64,000 nt of DNA from Ideonella sp. (GTDB lineage Bacteria; Pseudomonadota; Gammaproteobacteria; Burkholderiales; Burkholderiaceae_C), in contig JABTUC010000005.1 in NCBI GenBank assembly GCA_015075545.1, positions 1 through 64,000 on the forward strand, written 5' to 3'. The stretch's first letter is position 1. Every line of letters begins with the position of its first letter. The position numbers were made by a program, and so were the translations under genes. Of the stretch, positions 1 through 8,274 are shown piece after piece. Under the pieces are notes generated by a model that was given only the letters and a program-made list of their open reading frames with translations, was not told the origin of the DNA and searched no databases.

Positions 1-720
1 GCACCTGGAGCGCAAGGGTCTGCTGCTCAAGAAGGGCAGCATCGTGGATGCGACGATCATCGCCGCGCCCCGCTCGACCAAGAACGCCGAGGGAGAGCGT
101 GACCCCGAGATGCACCAGACCAAGAAGGGCAACCAGTGGCATTTCGTCATGAAGGAGCACATCGCGGTGGATGCCGCCAGCGGGCTGGTGCACACGGTCA
201 CCACCACGGCGGCCAACGAGTCCGACGTCGAGCAGATTGCCGACCTGCTGCACGGCAAGGAAGAACACGTCTGGGCCGACTCGGGCTACCGTGGCGCGCA
301 GGCCCGCGTGGAGCGCGAGGACCTGCAATGGCACATCGCCTCCCGCCCGAGCGACATCGCCAAGCTGCCCGAGGGGCGCAAGAAGACAGCGGCCCAGAAG
401 CGCGAGCACCGCAAGGCCAGCGTGAGAGCCAAGGTCGAGCACCCGTTCCGGGTCATCAAGCGTCAGTTCGGCTTGATGAAGGTCCGCTTCCGCGGCTTGG
501 TCAAGAACACCGCGCACGTGGTCACGCTGTTCGCGCTATCGAACCTGTGGATGGCGCGACGACGGTTGATGGCGATGGCCGCAGTCCGTCCGCGAAGCCC
601 ATAAGGCGCGAAGAAAGCGGCCAAGGCCGCTCAAAACGCTCTGCCCCGAGCCTGTTCGCGCGGTCGCCGCGGCTCGGCAGGTCGAACGCGCTCGCATTTG
701 CACGTTGTTCAGACCTTCCC
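1..720 (+). mobile_element. IS5-family insertion sequence, right part only
   Basis: The window opens inside an insertion sequence. It carries the 3' part of an IS5-type DDE transposase. About 115 nt after the transposase stop comes a probable terminal inverted repeat, TTGTTCAGACCTTCCC at 705-720. It is followed by TAA, which fits the 3-bp TNA target duplication of many IS5 elements. The DNA after the TAA is at once readable as the second half of a type I specificity gene, so the element sits inside hsdS. The left end is outside the window, so the inverted repeat pairing and the target duplication could not be confirmed. The exact right boundary is an inference. Confidence 0.72.
2..604 (+). 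CDS. IS5-family transposase, 5'-truncated by window edge
   Basis: This is the C-terminal two thirds of a DDE transposase that moves the surrounding insertion sequence. The reading frame is open from base 2 and begins mid-protein. Visible IS5 landmarks are the first catalytic Asp in VDATIIAAPRSTKN (about residue 16), the second in WADSGYRG (about residue 91), and the Glu in AKVEHPFRVIKRQFG (about residue 145). The C-terminal LFALSNLWMARRRL block is usual for the family. No frameshift is seen in the visible part. The true start lies upstream of the window; the internal GTG at 44 is not the real start. The transposase could be active if the left end is intact. Confidence 0.9.
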   Translation, partial: HLERKGLLLKKGSIVDATIIAAPRSTKNAEGERDPEMHQTKKGNQWHFVMKEHIAVDAASGLVHTVTTTAANESDVEQIADLLHGKEEHVWADSGYRGAQARVEREDLQWHIASRPSDIAKLPEGRKKTAAQKREHRKASVRAKVEHPFRVIKRQFGLMKVRFRGLVKNTAHVVTLFALSNLWMARRRLMAMAAVRPRSP

Positions 721-723
721 TAA

Positions 724-1337
724 CCAAAGGATGCTCGTACAAGGGAGACGGCTTGTCGGACACCGACGGCGCATACATGTTCAACCTGGGATGCTTCAAT
801 GCGCATCGAGTCTTCGCGACCGAGAGAGTGAAGCGTTATACAGGTGAGTACCGACCTCGCCATGAGGTGGTCCCAGGCGACCTCATCATGGCCAACACGG
901 ACATGACTCAAGCGCGCGACATCCTCGGGCGCCCTGCATTTGTGCCCGATGGTTTTGAACCGGGATTCATCTCGCACCATGTCTTCAAGGTAGTTCCCAA
1001 GGCGCGGACTTCCGAAGTCGCAGAGGCGATTCGGGTCTATCTTCTCTTTGCGTTCCAACAGCCGGCGTTTCGTGAACGGGCTATTGGGTTTGCCACGGGG
1101 ACGACGGTGCTCGCATTGCCGCCCGCCGCTGTAGGCGAGTGTCCAGTCTGCAGGCCCGGTGACGACACACTCCTCTTGTTCGCGAGCCGCGTGGTTCCTC
1201 TACTTCGGCGGGTGCGCGAGAACGAGCGCTTGGCAAACCAACTCACCGAGCTTCGAGACGCGCTGCTGCCCCGCCTGATCTCCGGCAAGCTCCGCCTGCC
1301 CGAAGCCCAAGAACAACTCGAGGGAGCGGCCGCGTGA
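724..1337 (+). pseudogene. hsdS: type I restriction specificity subunit HsdS, 3' half only
   Basis: HsdS gives a type I restriction-modification enzyme its DNA target through two target-recognition domains (TRDs) separated by conserved coiled-coil regions. What remains is about 204 residues: the second TRD (KGCSYKGDGLSD at the start, then PGDLIMANTDMTQARDI) and the distal conserved region ending LRDALLPRLISGKLRLPEAQ, a hallmark of HsdS. Family members are usually 400-450 residues, so the first TRD and central helix are missing, cut by the IS element that ends at about 720. The frame stays open back into the IS right end (a TTG at 705), and an internal ATG lies at 777, so a half-protein could be made. 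hsdM is not in the window and presumably lies to the left of the IS. The stop overlaps the next start (GTGA). Confidence 0.85.
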
Positions 1338-3238
1338 CCATTCTTCAACAGTCCAGCAAGGCGCAGGACCGCACGCTGGGCACCTGGTACGTGCAGATCG
1401 CTTCAGGCACGCTCAAGCTGCCGCGCTTCCAGCGCTTCGAGGCGTGGGATCGCTGGCGCGTCGCCGGTTTCCTGAACACGGTGGTGCAGAACCTGCCGGT
1501 CGGCGTGACGCTGCTGCTCCAGGTCGGCGACAGGGAGCAGTTCATCTCGCGCTACATCGCGACCGCACCCGAGACCACCGGCCGCGTGACCGAGCATCTG
1601 CTCGACGGCCAGCAGCGCCTCACGGCGTTCTGGCGCGCGATGCACAACAACTACGAAGGCGAAACCTACTACGTGTACCTGCCCGACTTCGACCACCACG
1701 TCGACGACGGCATCACGTATGAAGAGATCACCGTTCACTGCCAGCCGCGCTGGGCGAAGAAGAAGGAGCCCGGCCTGCGCTACCCGGTGTGGGCGGATTC
1801 GCCCGCGCGCTGCCTGGAGCGTGGGCTGGTGCCGGTGGATCTGCTGTGCCCCGGTGATCATGCGGCACGGGTGGAGCAGTGGATCGCCGGCGCCACGGCC
1901 GAGTTCGAGCCTGCCGACGATGCGCCCGATGCGCTGGCCCGGTACCGCGCGCTCGAGAAGCAGCGGCTGGAGCTGCGCTCGGCGCTGAACACGCTGCGCG
2001 AGCGCGTGACGCACTTCAATCTGCCCTTCCTGGCGCTGCCGGTGGGCACCAGCGCCGACGTCGCGCTGCAGGTGTTCGTCAACATGAACACCAACAGCAA
2101 GCCGCTGTCGATGTACGACCTCACCGTCGCCAAGACCGAGAGCGCGGCCGGCGAGTCACTGCATGCGCTGCAGGAGGCAACCGAGGCGCGACACGTCGAG
2201 CTGACCCACTATGGCGACACGTCCTCAATGCTGCTGACCACGGCGGCGCTGATGCAGGGCAAGATGCCCAACCGCGGCGGCGTCGGCGCGCTCGACATGA
2301 AGCTGCTGGTGTCGAGCTGGCCGCGCATCGAGCGGGCGTTGGTGCGCACGGCCAACTTCCTCGCGCGCCAGCACATCCGCGACGAGGAGCGCCTGCCGTC
2401 ATCGCCGGTGCTCGCCGTGATCGCCGCCTGCTTCGACAAGGTGCCCGAGGATGGCGATGCGCTGGGCCGCGCCGAGCAACTGTTGCGCGCCTACATGTGG
2501 TCGTGCTTCTTCACCACGCGCTACGAGGGCGCCGCGGCGACCCGCGCGTTCCAGGACTTCAAGGCCTTGAGCGAACTGCTGGCGCGGTCTCAGTTCGGCG
2601 CGGCCGACTACGAGCACGTGCCGGTGCTGCGCCGCATCGACTACCCGCTGCCCACCGCCGAGCAGCTCGCTCGCGTGGGCTGGCCCAAGGGCCCCGATCG
2701 CTTGGCCCGTGCCGTGCTGGCGGTGAATCTGTACTTCGGTGCGCGCGACTTCGCCGACGATCAGCCGGTGTCGTTCGACTCGCTGCGGCACCGCGAGTAC
2801 CACCACATCTTCCCGGACGCGCTGCTGTCCGAGGCTGGCATCGAGAGTTTCCTGGCGCTGAACTGCGCGCTGGTGACGTGGAAGACCAACCGCAGCATCG
2901 GGCGCAAGGATCCGCTCGCCTACCTGCGCGACCGCGTGGAGTGGGCCGACGAAGACAGCGTGAGCCACCGCCTGCGCACGCACCTGCTCGACTACAAGCG
3001 GCTCGCGGCGGCCACCTACGAGGACAACGGCAATCCGCTGGAAGGCGACGCGCTGAAGGCGCGCCTCGTCCGCGACTTCGACGACTTTCTGGAACGGCGC
3101 TCGACGCTGGTGGAGGTCGCGGCCGGCCATCTGGCGAATGGCCGGCAGTTGTCATTGGAGAGCCTGCTGGCCGAGGCCGAGCAGCGACTCGCGAACGTAC
3201 GGTACAACGACGGGTCAGCCGCCGCTCGCGGCCAGTGA
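1334..3238 (+). CDS. DUF262 and DUF1524 (HNH) domain protein, GmrSD-like
   Basis: The protein has 634 residues and two recognisable domains. The N-terminal DUF262 fold (ParB/Srx-like, as in GmrS) shows the signature LDGQQRLTAFWR near residues 88-100 and FVNMNTNSKPLSMYDL near 247-262. The C-terminal DUF1524 His-Me finger nuclease region shows HREYHHIFPDAL near residues 484-495. In GmrSD-type enzymes (type IV restriction of modified phage DNA) the first domain binds and hydrolyses nucleotide and the second cuts DNA; that role is inferred here from domain content. The GTG start overlaps the hsdS stop by 4 nt, so translation is probably coupled to the type I operon. It lies between hsdS and hsdR, an unusual insertion into an hsd operon. 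Exact target and partner are unknown. Confidence 0.85.
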   Translation: MTILQQSSKAQDRTLGTWYVQIASGTLKLPRFQRFEAWDRWRVAGFLNTVVQNLPVGVTLLLQVGDREQFISRYIATAPETTGRVTEHLLDGQQRLTAFWRAMHNNYEGETYYVYLPDFDHHVDDGITYEEITVHCQPRWAKKKEPGLRYPVWADSPARCLERGLVPVDLLCPGDHAARVEQWIAGATAEFEPADDAPDALARYRALEKQRLELRSALNTLRERVTHFNLPFLALPVGTSADVALQVFVNMNTNSKPLSMYDLTVAKTESAAGESLHALQEATEARHVELTHYGDTSSMLLTTAALMQGKMPNRGGVGALDMKLLVSSWPRIERALVRTANFLARQHIRDEERLPSSPVLAVIAACFDKVPEDGDALGRAEQLLRAYMWSCFFTTRYEGAAATRAFQDFKALSELLARSQFGAADYEHVPVLRRIDYPLPTAEQLARVGWPKGPDRLARAVLAVNLYFGARDFADDQPVSFDSLRHREYHHIFPDALLSEAGIESFLALNCALVTWKTNRSIGRKDPLAYLRDRVEWADEDSVSHRLRTHLLDYKRLAAATYEDNGNPLEGDALKARLVRDFDDFLERRSTLVEVAAGHLANGRQLSLESLLAEAEQRLANVRYNDGSAAARGQ

Positions 3239-3448
3239 CCGGACCGCAATGAGATCCTGGTCGCCGACCGCACGCACGTCTTTCGCCTCGAGGGTCAGCA
3301 GCGACTGGGTGCGACCCGAGGCGGCGACGAACTCGACTTCCATGGCGGCGGGCGAATGCAACTCGACAATCGCGCCGAGGTCGCCACGCTTCAGCCCGGC
3401 AGCGGGGATGTCGTGCGTGAGTGCGACAGTGTCGAGCAACTTGAACAT
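3215..3448 (-). CDS. DUF4926 small protein
   Basis: A 77-residue protein whose N-terminal pattern (LLDTVALTHDIPAAGLKRGD, then VVEFV-like strands) matches the DUF4926 family. These are short beta-rich proteins of unknown function often found beside possible toxin genes. It follows the DUF6883 gene on the same strand after 3 nt and its 3' end overlaps the end of the DUF262/DUF1524 gene by 24 nt on the opposite strand. The pair with DUF6883 suggests a two-gene module, possibly toxin and antidote; this is inference from gene pairing. No catalytic motif is visible. Confidence 0.72.
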   Translation of the reverse strand: MFKLLDTVALTHDIPAAGLKRGDLGAIVELHSPAAMEVEFVAASGRTQSLLTLEAKDVRAVGDQDLIAVRSLAASGG

Positions 3449-3451
3449 CAG

Positions 3452-3781
3452 CTACTCCGGGTATGCGGTCAGGAATCGCGGCGCCGCAGTGTCATTCTCG
3501 ACCAGCCAGACAGTTGTGAATCGACCCGCGCGCCCGTTCGGCCCGATGAGGGTACCACTGACCGTGTACTTCTGCCCGTACGGGCCGCTCTCCTGATGTG
3601 CTGCCTCGGCGGATGCCGCATGGGCGAGAAGGTCGCTTTGCAGCCGCGGCCAGCCTTGCCGTGTGTAGCCGAGGGCAGTGAAGACGGCGGCCTTGAAGCG
3701 GCCGACGGGATGGCTCGACGACAGCAGGTAGTCGCGCACCTTCGCGGGGTCGACCACCGCCCTTGCGGCATTCGGAAGCAT
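3452..3781 (-). CDS. DUF6883 domain protein
   Basis: A 109-residue protein beginning MLPNAARAVVDPAKVRDYLL. Its features match the DUF6883 family: an opening proline/asparagine-rich segment, a KxxVFxxLGY-like helix at residues 30-40 and the block GPYGQKYTVSGTLIGPNGR near 66-83, followed by a VWLVE strand. The function is unknown; DUF6883 also occurs at the C-terminus of polymorphic toxins, which makes a toxin role thinkable. The ATG at 3779-3781 was chosen because conservation starts there; the frame is open further upstream but that part is low-complexity and antisense to parD. It reads away from parD with 75 bp between the two starts. Confidence 0.7.
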   Translation of the reverse strand: MLPNAARAVVDPAKVRDYLLSSSHPVGRFKAAVFTALGYTRQGWPRLQSDLLAHAASAEAAHQESGPYGQKYTVSGTLIGPNGRAGRFTTVWLVENDTAAPRFLTAYPE

Positions 3782-3821
3782 CGCCGAGTGTAGGCCGCCA
3801 CCCTTCGACGGCGCCCGGTGG

Positions 3822-3850
3822 TTGCCAATCTTTGCCAAGCCCGCTACGCT
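3822..3850 (+). promoter_or_regulatory. candidate parD promoter with TTGCCAA direct repeat
   Basis: TTGCCA at 3822-3827 and TACGCT at 3845-3850 are 17 bp apart, which fits a sigma-70 promoter. The expected start of transcription, 7 nt after the -10 box, falls on the A of the parD ATG at 3857, so the message may be leaderless. TTGCCAA occurs twice, at 3822-3828 and 3832-3838, one helical turn apart, and could be a binding site for the ParD-ParE complex. Confidence 0.4.
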
Positions 3851-3856
3851 GCCGCC

Positions 3857-4132
3857 ATGAGCACGATGAACATCTCGCTGCCCGACGAACTCAAGGCCTT
3901 CGTCGACAGCCAGGTCGGCAGCCGCGGCTACACCAGCAGCAGCGAGTACGTGCGCGAGCTGATCCGCAAGGAGCAGGACAAGGAGAAGCTGCGCGCGCTG
4001 ATCCTGGAGGGCGCGGCGTCGGGGCGCGGCGGCGTGGTGGCCGACAAGGCGTACTTCGATGGCCTGCGGCAGCGGGTCAGGCAGCGGGCGGCGCGCGCAA
4101 AGCCGGTGCGCAAAGCGGTGCGCAAGGGTTGA
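3857..4132 (+). CDS. parD: ParD-family antitoxin
   Basis: Antitoxin of a type II toxin-antitoxin pair: it binds ParE and represses its own promoter. The 91-residue protein has the ribbon-helix-helix start MSTMNISLPDELKAFVDSQV and the ParD helix region YTSSSEYVRELIRKEQDKEK (residues 31-50), followed by a basic tail. The ATG at 3857 was chosen over the upstream GTG because the family starts at this MN-x-SLP strand. No Shine-Dalgarno is seen, in line with the leaderless promoter reading. parE follows 7 nt after the stop. The pair sits between the DUF262/DUF1524 gene and hsdR. Confidence 0.88.
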   Translation: MSTMNISLPDELKAFVDSQVGSRGYTSSSEYVRELIRKEQDKEKLRALILEGAASGRGGVVADKAYFDGLRQRVRQRAARAKPVRKAVRKG

Positions 4133-4139
4133 CCCCGGC

Positions 4140-4466
4140 GTGCCCAAGCCCGTCATTCCCAGTCGGCGGGCGCTGCGCGACATCGATGACGCCTGGTCTT
4201 ACTACTTGGGCGAGGCCGGCGCTGCGGTCGCCGAGCGTTTCCTCGATGCGCTGGAGGCGGCGGCCACCCTGCTCGGGCGCCAGCCCGGCATCGGCTCGCC
4301 GCGCTGGGCGCACGAGCTGAACGTCGAGGGCCTGCGCTGCTGGTCGCTCACCGGCTATCCGTACCTGCTCTTCTACTTCGAGCACGACGACGCGGTGGAG
4401 CTGGCGCGCCTGCTGCACGCGGCGAACGACATCCCCGCCTCGCTGGCCGAGCCGGACACGCCATGA
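4140..4466 (+). CDS. parE: ParE/RelE-family toxin
   Basis: Toxin partner of parD. The 108 residues show the ParE layout: an N-terminal helix ([20 protein letters not shown]), a long second helix to about residue 45, the RQPGIGSPR turn, then strands with [17 protein letters not shown] near residues 67-83 and the C-terminal [13 protein letters not shown]. ParE proteins poison DNA gyrase; RelE relatives cut mRNA; which applies is not visible. The GTG at 4140 is preferred since conservation begins directly after it. The stop overlaps the ATG of hsdR (ATGA at 4463-4466), so hsdR translation is coupled to the toxin gene. That arrangement is uncommon. Confidence 0.86.
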   Translation: MPKPVIPSRRALRDIDDAWSYYLGEAGAAVAERFLDALEAAATLLGRQPGIGSPRWAHELNVEGLRCWSLTGYPYLLFYFEHDDAVELARLLHAANDIPASLAEPDTP

Positions 4467-7400
4467 AATCGGCCGCCGTCAGCGAGAACGACGTCGAGCA
4501 GGCCGCGCTGCGCTGGCTGGCCGGCCTCGGCTGGGCCACCGCGCACGGCCCCGACATCTCGCCGCCCGATGCCAAGACGCCGGGCACCGAGCGTGCGAGC
4601 TACCGCGACGTGGTGCTCGCGCAGCGGCTGCGCGACGCGATCGCGCGGCTCAACCCGCAGGTGCCCGCCGGCGCGCGCGACGACGCGCTGCGCCGCGTGC
4701 TGAACCCCAACGTGCCCGGCCTCGTCAACGCCAACCGCCAGTTGCACCGCTGGCTGGTCGACGGCGTGCCGGTGGAGTTCCAGAAAGACGGCCAGACGCG
4801 CGGCGACCGCGTGCGCCTGCTCGACTTTGCCGACGTGGCGGCCAACGACTGGCTGGCCGTCAACCAGTTCAGCGTGTTAGGGCCCAAGCTCACGCGCCGG
4901 CCCGACGTGGTGTTGTTCGTCAACGGGCTGCCGCTGGTCGTGGTGGAGCTGAAGAACCCCGGCGACGAAGACGCCGACATCTGGGCGGCGTGGAACCAGT
5001 TGCAGGCGTACCAGCAGGACATCCCCGACCTGTTTCACGCCAACGCGCTGCAGGTCGTGAGCGACGGCGTCCACGCGCGCATGGGTTCGCTCACTGCCGA
5101 CCGCGAGCGCTTCATGGCCTGGCGCACCATCGACGGCGTGGCCACCGACCCGCTGGGCGCGATGCGCGAGCTTGAGACGCTGGTGCTCGGCCTGTTCCGG
5201 CGCGACGTGCTGCTGGAGGTGGTGCGCCATTTCGTGTTGTTCGAGGACGACGGGCGGCTCGTCAAGAAGGTGGCCGGCTACCACCAGTTCCACGCCGTGC
5301 GCGCGGTGGTGCAAAGCGTGCTTCAGGCCTCCGCACCGGGCGGCGACCCTCGGCTGAAGGGCAAGGGCGGCGTGGTGTGGCACACGCAAGGTGCGGGCAA
5401 GAGCATCGAGATGACGTGCCTGGCCGGCGCGTTGATGGCGCACCCGCAGATGGGCAACCCGACGGTGGTGGTGGTCACCGACCGCAACGACCTCGACAAC
5501 CAGCTCTTCGGCGTGTTCGCCGGCGCGAGCGAGCTGCTGCGCGAAGCCCCCGTGCAGGCCGACACGCGGCCCGAGCTGCGGCGCTTGTTGGCCAACCGGC
5601 CGTCGGGCGGCATCGTCTTCACCACGATCCAGAAGTTCACGCCGGGCGAAGACGAAGACGCGTACCCGGTGCTCTCCGACCGGCGCAACATCGTCGTCAT
5701 CTGCGACGAGGCGCACCGCAGCCAATATGGCTTCGAGGCGCGGCTGGTGCGCGGCAAGCCCGCGCGGGCGCGCAACGCCGCCAACCAGGCCACCGTGCTG
5801 CAGGCGGCCGAGAAGGGGGCAGCGTCGCTGGCCCCGGCACCGGCTACGAGCAGCGTGCGCTACGGCTATGCGCAGCACCTGCGCGACGCGCTGCCGGGCG
5901 CCACCTTCGTCGCGTTCACCGGCACGCCGGTGTCGCTGAACGACCGCGACACGCGCGCGGTGTTCGGCGACTACGTGCACGTGTACGACATCGAGCAGGC
6001 GGTGAAAGACGGCGCCACGGTGCCCATCTACTACGAGAGCCGGCTCGCCAAGCTCGAATTGAAAGAGGCCGACGTCACGCTGCTCGACAGCGAGGTCGAC
6101 GAACTGACCGAAGACGAAGAAGGCGACGCCGCCAAGGTGGCCCGCCTGCGCCGCTGGGCCGCGCTGGAGCAGCTTGTCGGCGCGCCGCCGCGCATCCAGA
6201 AGGTGGCCGCCGACATCGTGGCGCACTTCGAGAACCGGCTCGCGGCGATGGACGGCAAGGCGATGGTCGTGGCGATGAGCCGCGACATCTGCGTGCACCT
6301 GTACGACGCAATTCGATCGCTGCGCCCGCAGTGGCACAGCGATGATCCGATGCAGGGCACGATCAAGGTCGTGATGACCGGCTCGGCCTCCGACAAGCCG
6401 ATGCTCAAGCCGCACATCCACCCGAAGGAGGTGCGCAAGCGGCTGGAAACGCGCTTCAAGAACCCGGCCGATCCCTTCAAGCTGGTGATCGTGCGCGACA
6501 TGTGGCTCACCGGCTTCGACGCGCCGAGCCTGCACACGATGTATGTGGACAAGCCGATGCGCGGCCACAACCTGATGCAGGCGATCGCGCGCGTGAACCG
6601 CGTCTTCAAGGACAAGCCCGGCGGCCTGGTGGTCGACTACATCGGCATCGCCAACGAGCTGAAGGCCGCGCTGGCCGACTACACCCAGGCCAAGGGCCGC
6701 GGCCGGCCGACCATCGACGCGCACGAGGCGCTGGCGGTGCTGCGCGAGCAGATCGACGTGCTGCACGACCTGCTGCACGGCGTGGCGTACGGGGACTTTC
6801 GCACCCGTGCCTGGCAGCGGCTGCCGGCGGTGGCCGACCACGTGCTGGGCCTGATTGAGGGCAAGCAGCGCTTTGCCGACGCCGTGCTGGCGGCGAGCAA
6901 GGCCTTTGCGCTGTGCTGCACGCTCGACGAGGCGCTGGCGCACCGCGACGAACTGGCGTTCCTGCAGGCGGTGAAGGCGGCGCTCACCAAGCACGCCGCC
7001 ACCGACAAGAAGCTCAGCGACGAGCAGAAGGAGCACGCGCTGCGCCAGATCATCAGCCGCGCGGTGGTCAGCGACGAGGTGATCGACATCTTCGCGGCGG
7101 CCGGCCTGAAGCGCCCCGACATCGGCGTGCTGTCCGACGAGTTTCTCGACGACGTGCGCCACATGAAGGAGCGCAACCTGGCGGTGGAGTTGCTGGAGCG
7201 CCTGCTCAAGGGCGAGATCAAGTCGCGCTTCAAGACCAACGTGGTGCAGAGCGCGAAGTTCTCCGAGCTGCTGCAGCAGAGCCTCACACGCTACCGCAAC
7301 CGCGCCATCGAGACCGCGCAGGTGATCGAAGAGCTGATCCAGATGGCGCGGCGGTTCCAGGAGGCCGCGCAGCGCGGCGAGCAGCTCGGCCTCAACGCCG

Positions 7401-7678
7401 CCGAGATGGCGTTCTACGACGCGCTGGCGACCAACGAGGCGGCGGTGCGCCAGCTCGGCGACGCCACGCTGAAGAAGATCGCGGTCGAGCTGACGCAGAG
7501 CCTGCGCAAGTCGGTGACCGTCGACTGGGCCAGGCGCGAGGGGGTGCGCGCTCGGTTGCGCGTGATGGTCAAGACCCTGCTGCGGCGCTACAAGTACCCG
7601 CCCGACCAGCAGGAGGCGGCGACCGAGACGGTGCTCAAGCAGGCGGAGGCGTTGTCGGCGCAGTGGGCGGTGGCGTGA
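4463..7678 (+). CDS. hsdR: type I restriction endonuclease subunit HsdR
   Basis: The 1071-residue motor and nuclease subunit of a type I restriction-modification complex. It translocates DNA using ATP and cuts unmodified DNA. The N-terminal PD-(D/E)XK nuclease domain shows [20 protein letters not shown] (about residues 143-162). The superfamily 2 helicase core shows Walker A TQGAGKS near 308-314, motif II DEAHRSQ near 415 and motif III-like FTGTP near 485. Motif VI is in the region of [13 protein letters not shown] near 705-717. The C-terminal HsdM-contacting region appears whole. The protein is full length and uninterrupted. It needs HsdM and HsdS to act; the local hsdS is cut, so unless another specificity subunit exists it may be inactive. 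Confidence 0.96.
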   Translation: MKSAAVSENDVEQAALRWLAGLGWATAHGPDISPPDAKTPGTERASYRDVVLAQRLRDAIARLNPQVPAGARDDALRRVLNPNVPGLVNANRQLHRWLVDGVPVEFQKDGQTRGDRVRLLDFADVAANDWLAVNQFSVLGPKLTRRPDVVLFVNGLPLVVVELKNPGDEDADIWAAWNQLQAYQQDIPDLFHANALQVVSDGVHARMGSLTADRERFMAWRTIDGVATDPLGAMRELETLVLGLFRRDVLLEVVRHFVLFEDDGRLVKKVAGYHQFHAVRAVVQSVLQASAPGGDPRLKGKGGVVWHTQGAGKSIEMTCLAGALMAHPQMGNPTVVVVTDRNDLDNQLFGVFAGASELLREAPVQADTRPELRRLLANRPSGGIVFTTIQKFTPGEDEDAYPVLSDRRNIVVICDEAHRSQYGFEARLVRGKPARARNAANQATVLQAAEKGAASLAPAPATSSVRYGYAQHLRDALPGATFVAFTGTPVSLNDRDTRAVFGDYVHVYDIEQAVKDGATVPIYYESRLAKLELKEADVTLLDSEVDELTEDEEGDAAKVARLRRWAALEQLVGAPPRIQKVAADIVAHFENRLAAMDGKAMVVAMSRDICVHLYDAIRSLRPQWHSDDPMQGTIKVVMTGSASDKPMLKPHIHPKEVRKRLETRFKNPADPFKLVIVRDMWLTGFDAPSLHTMYVDKPMRGHNLMQAIARVNRVFKDKPGGLVVDYIGIANELKAALADYTQAKGRGRPTIDAHEALAVLREQIDVLHDLLHGVAYGDFRTRAWQRLPAVADHVLGLIEGKQRFADAVLAASKAFALCCTLDEALAHRDELAFLQAVKAALTKHAATDKKLSDEQKEHALRQIISRAVVSDEVIDIFAAAGLKRPDIGVLSDEFLDDVRHMKERNLAVELLERLLKGEIKSRFKTNVVQSAKFSELLQQSLTRYRNRAIETAQVIEELIQMARRFQEAAQRGEQLGLNAAEMAFYDALATNEAAVRQLGDATLKKIAVELTQSLRKSVTVDWARREGVRARLRVMVKTLLRRYKYPPDQQEAATETVLKQAEALSAQWAVA

Positions 7679-7735
7679 TCCGAGCGTTGCCGCGCTTGCG
7701 CGGTTCTGTTCTTGGCCACTGGCGTTCGAGCTCCG

Positions 7736-8179
7736 TCAGACGAACAGCGCACCCCGCAGGCCTGCCGGGAAGTCGGGATCCTGATCGATGCGCAGATGTC
7801 GGTCGATCCCGAATCGCTTGGCATAGCCGACGTTCAAGTGGGCGATGGTCAGGTACTTCTCATGGATCGCGCCGACGGCCGAGCCTCCCTGGACCGGGCT
7901 GACCTTGCCGTCGGCGTAGGCGGTGGAACCGCCCGTGACCTGATAGTGCTTGATGTAGGCAGCGGTCTTCGGGCCGAAGATGCCGTCGACCGTGAGGGCC
8001 GCCTGGCCCGGTGGCTGAACGGCCGGCAGCCCGCCGGCAGGCTTCGTCGCCGCGCGCAGAAAGAACTGCACCAGCATCACGTCGCGTCGCTCGTTCGGGC
8101 AACCCGGGCCAACGGCCTGGTCGACCGAATGCAACACCTTGATCATCGGCAGTGAAGTCACCACATAGACTCTTGGCAC
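7736..8179 (-). CDS. peptidoglycan-binding-like domain protein
   Basis: A 147-residue protein (GTG start; an in-frame ATG at 8146 would give 136 residues). The central segment LTVDGIFGPKTAAYIKHYQ (about residues 62-80) matches the PG_binding_1 repeat found in cell-wall hydrolases and phage endolysins, including the D-G-x-F/Y-G-P-x-T core. The C-terminal part, from about residue 95, has no family I recognise. No signal peptide or catalytic domain is visible, so it probably binds a glycan or acts in a phage- or toxin-related setting. It converges on hsdR with 57 nt between the stops. Specific function not assigned. Confidence 0.6.
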   Translation of the reverse strand: MPRVYVVTSLPMIKVLHSVDQAVGPGCPNERRDVMLVQFFLRAATKPAGGLPAVQPPGQAALTVDGIFGPKTAAYIKHYQVTGGSTAYADGKVSPVQGGSAVGAIHEKYLTIAHLNVGYAKRFGIDRHLRIDQDPDFPAGLRGALFV

Positions 8180-8274
8180 GGAGGGGCCTCGTTCGCGGGC
8201 AGATTGACGGCTACGCAGCGCAGGAAATCATCTGTGCGACGCGCTGTCAAGCACCGTGCTCGGGGGCATGGCCA

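Noticed and set aside
4877..7162. 761-codon open frame on the minus strand inside hsdR
   Set aside because: Antisense shadow of hsdR with skewed His/Val/Arg composition and no ribosome site or motif.
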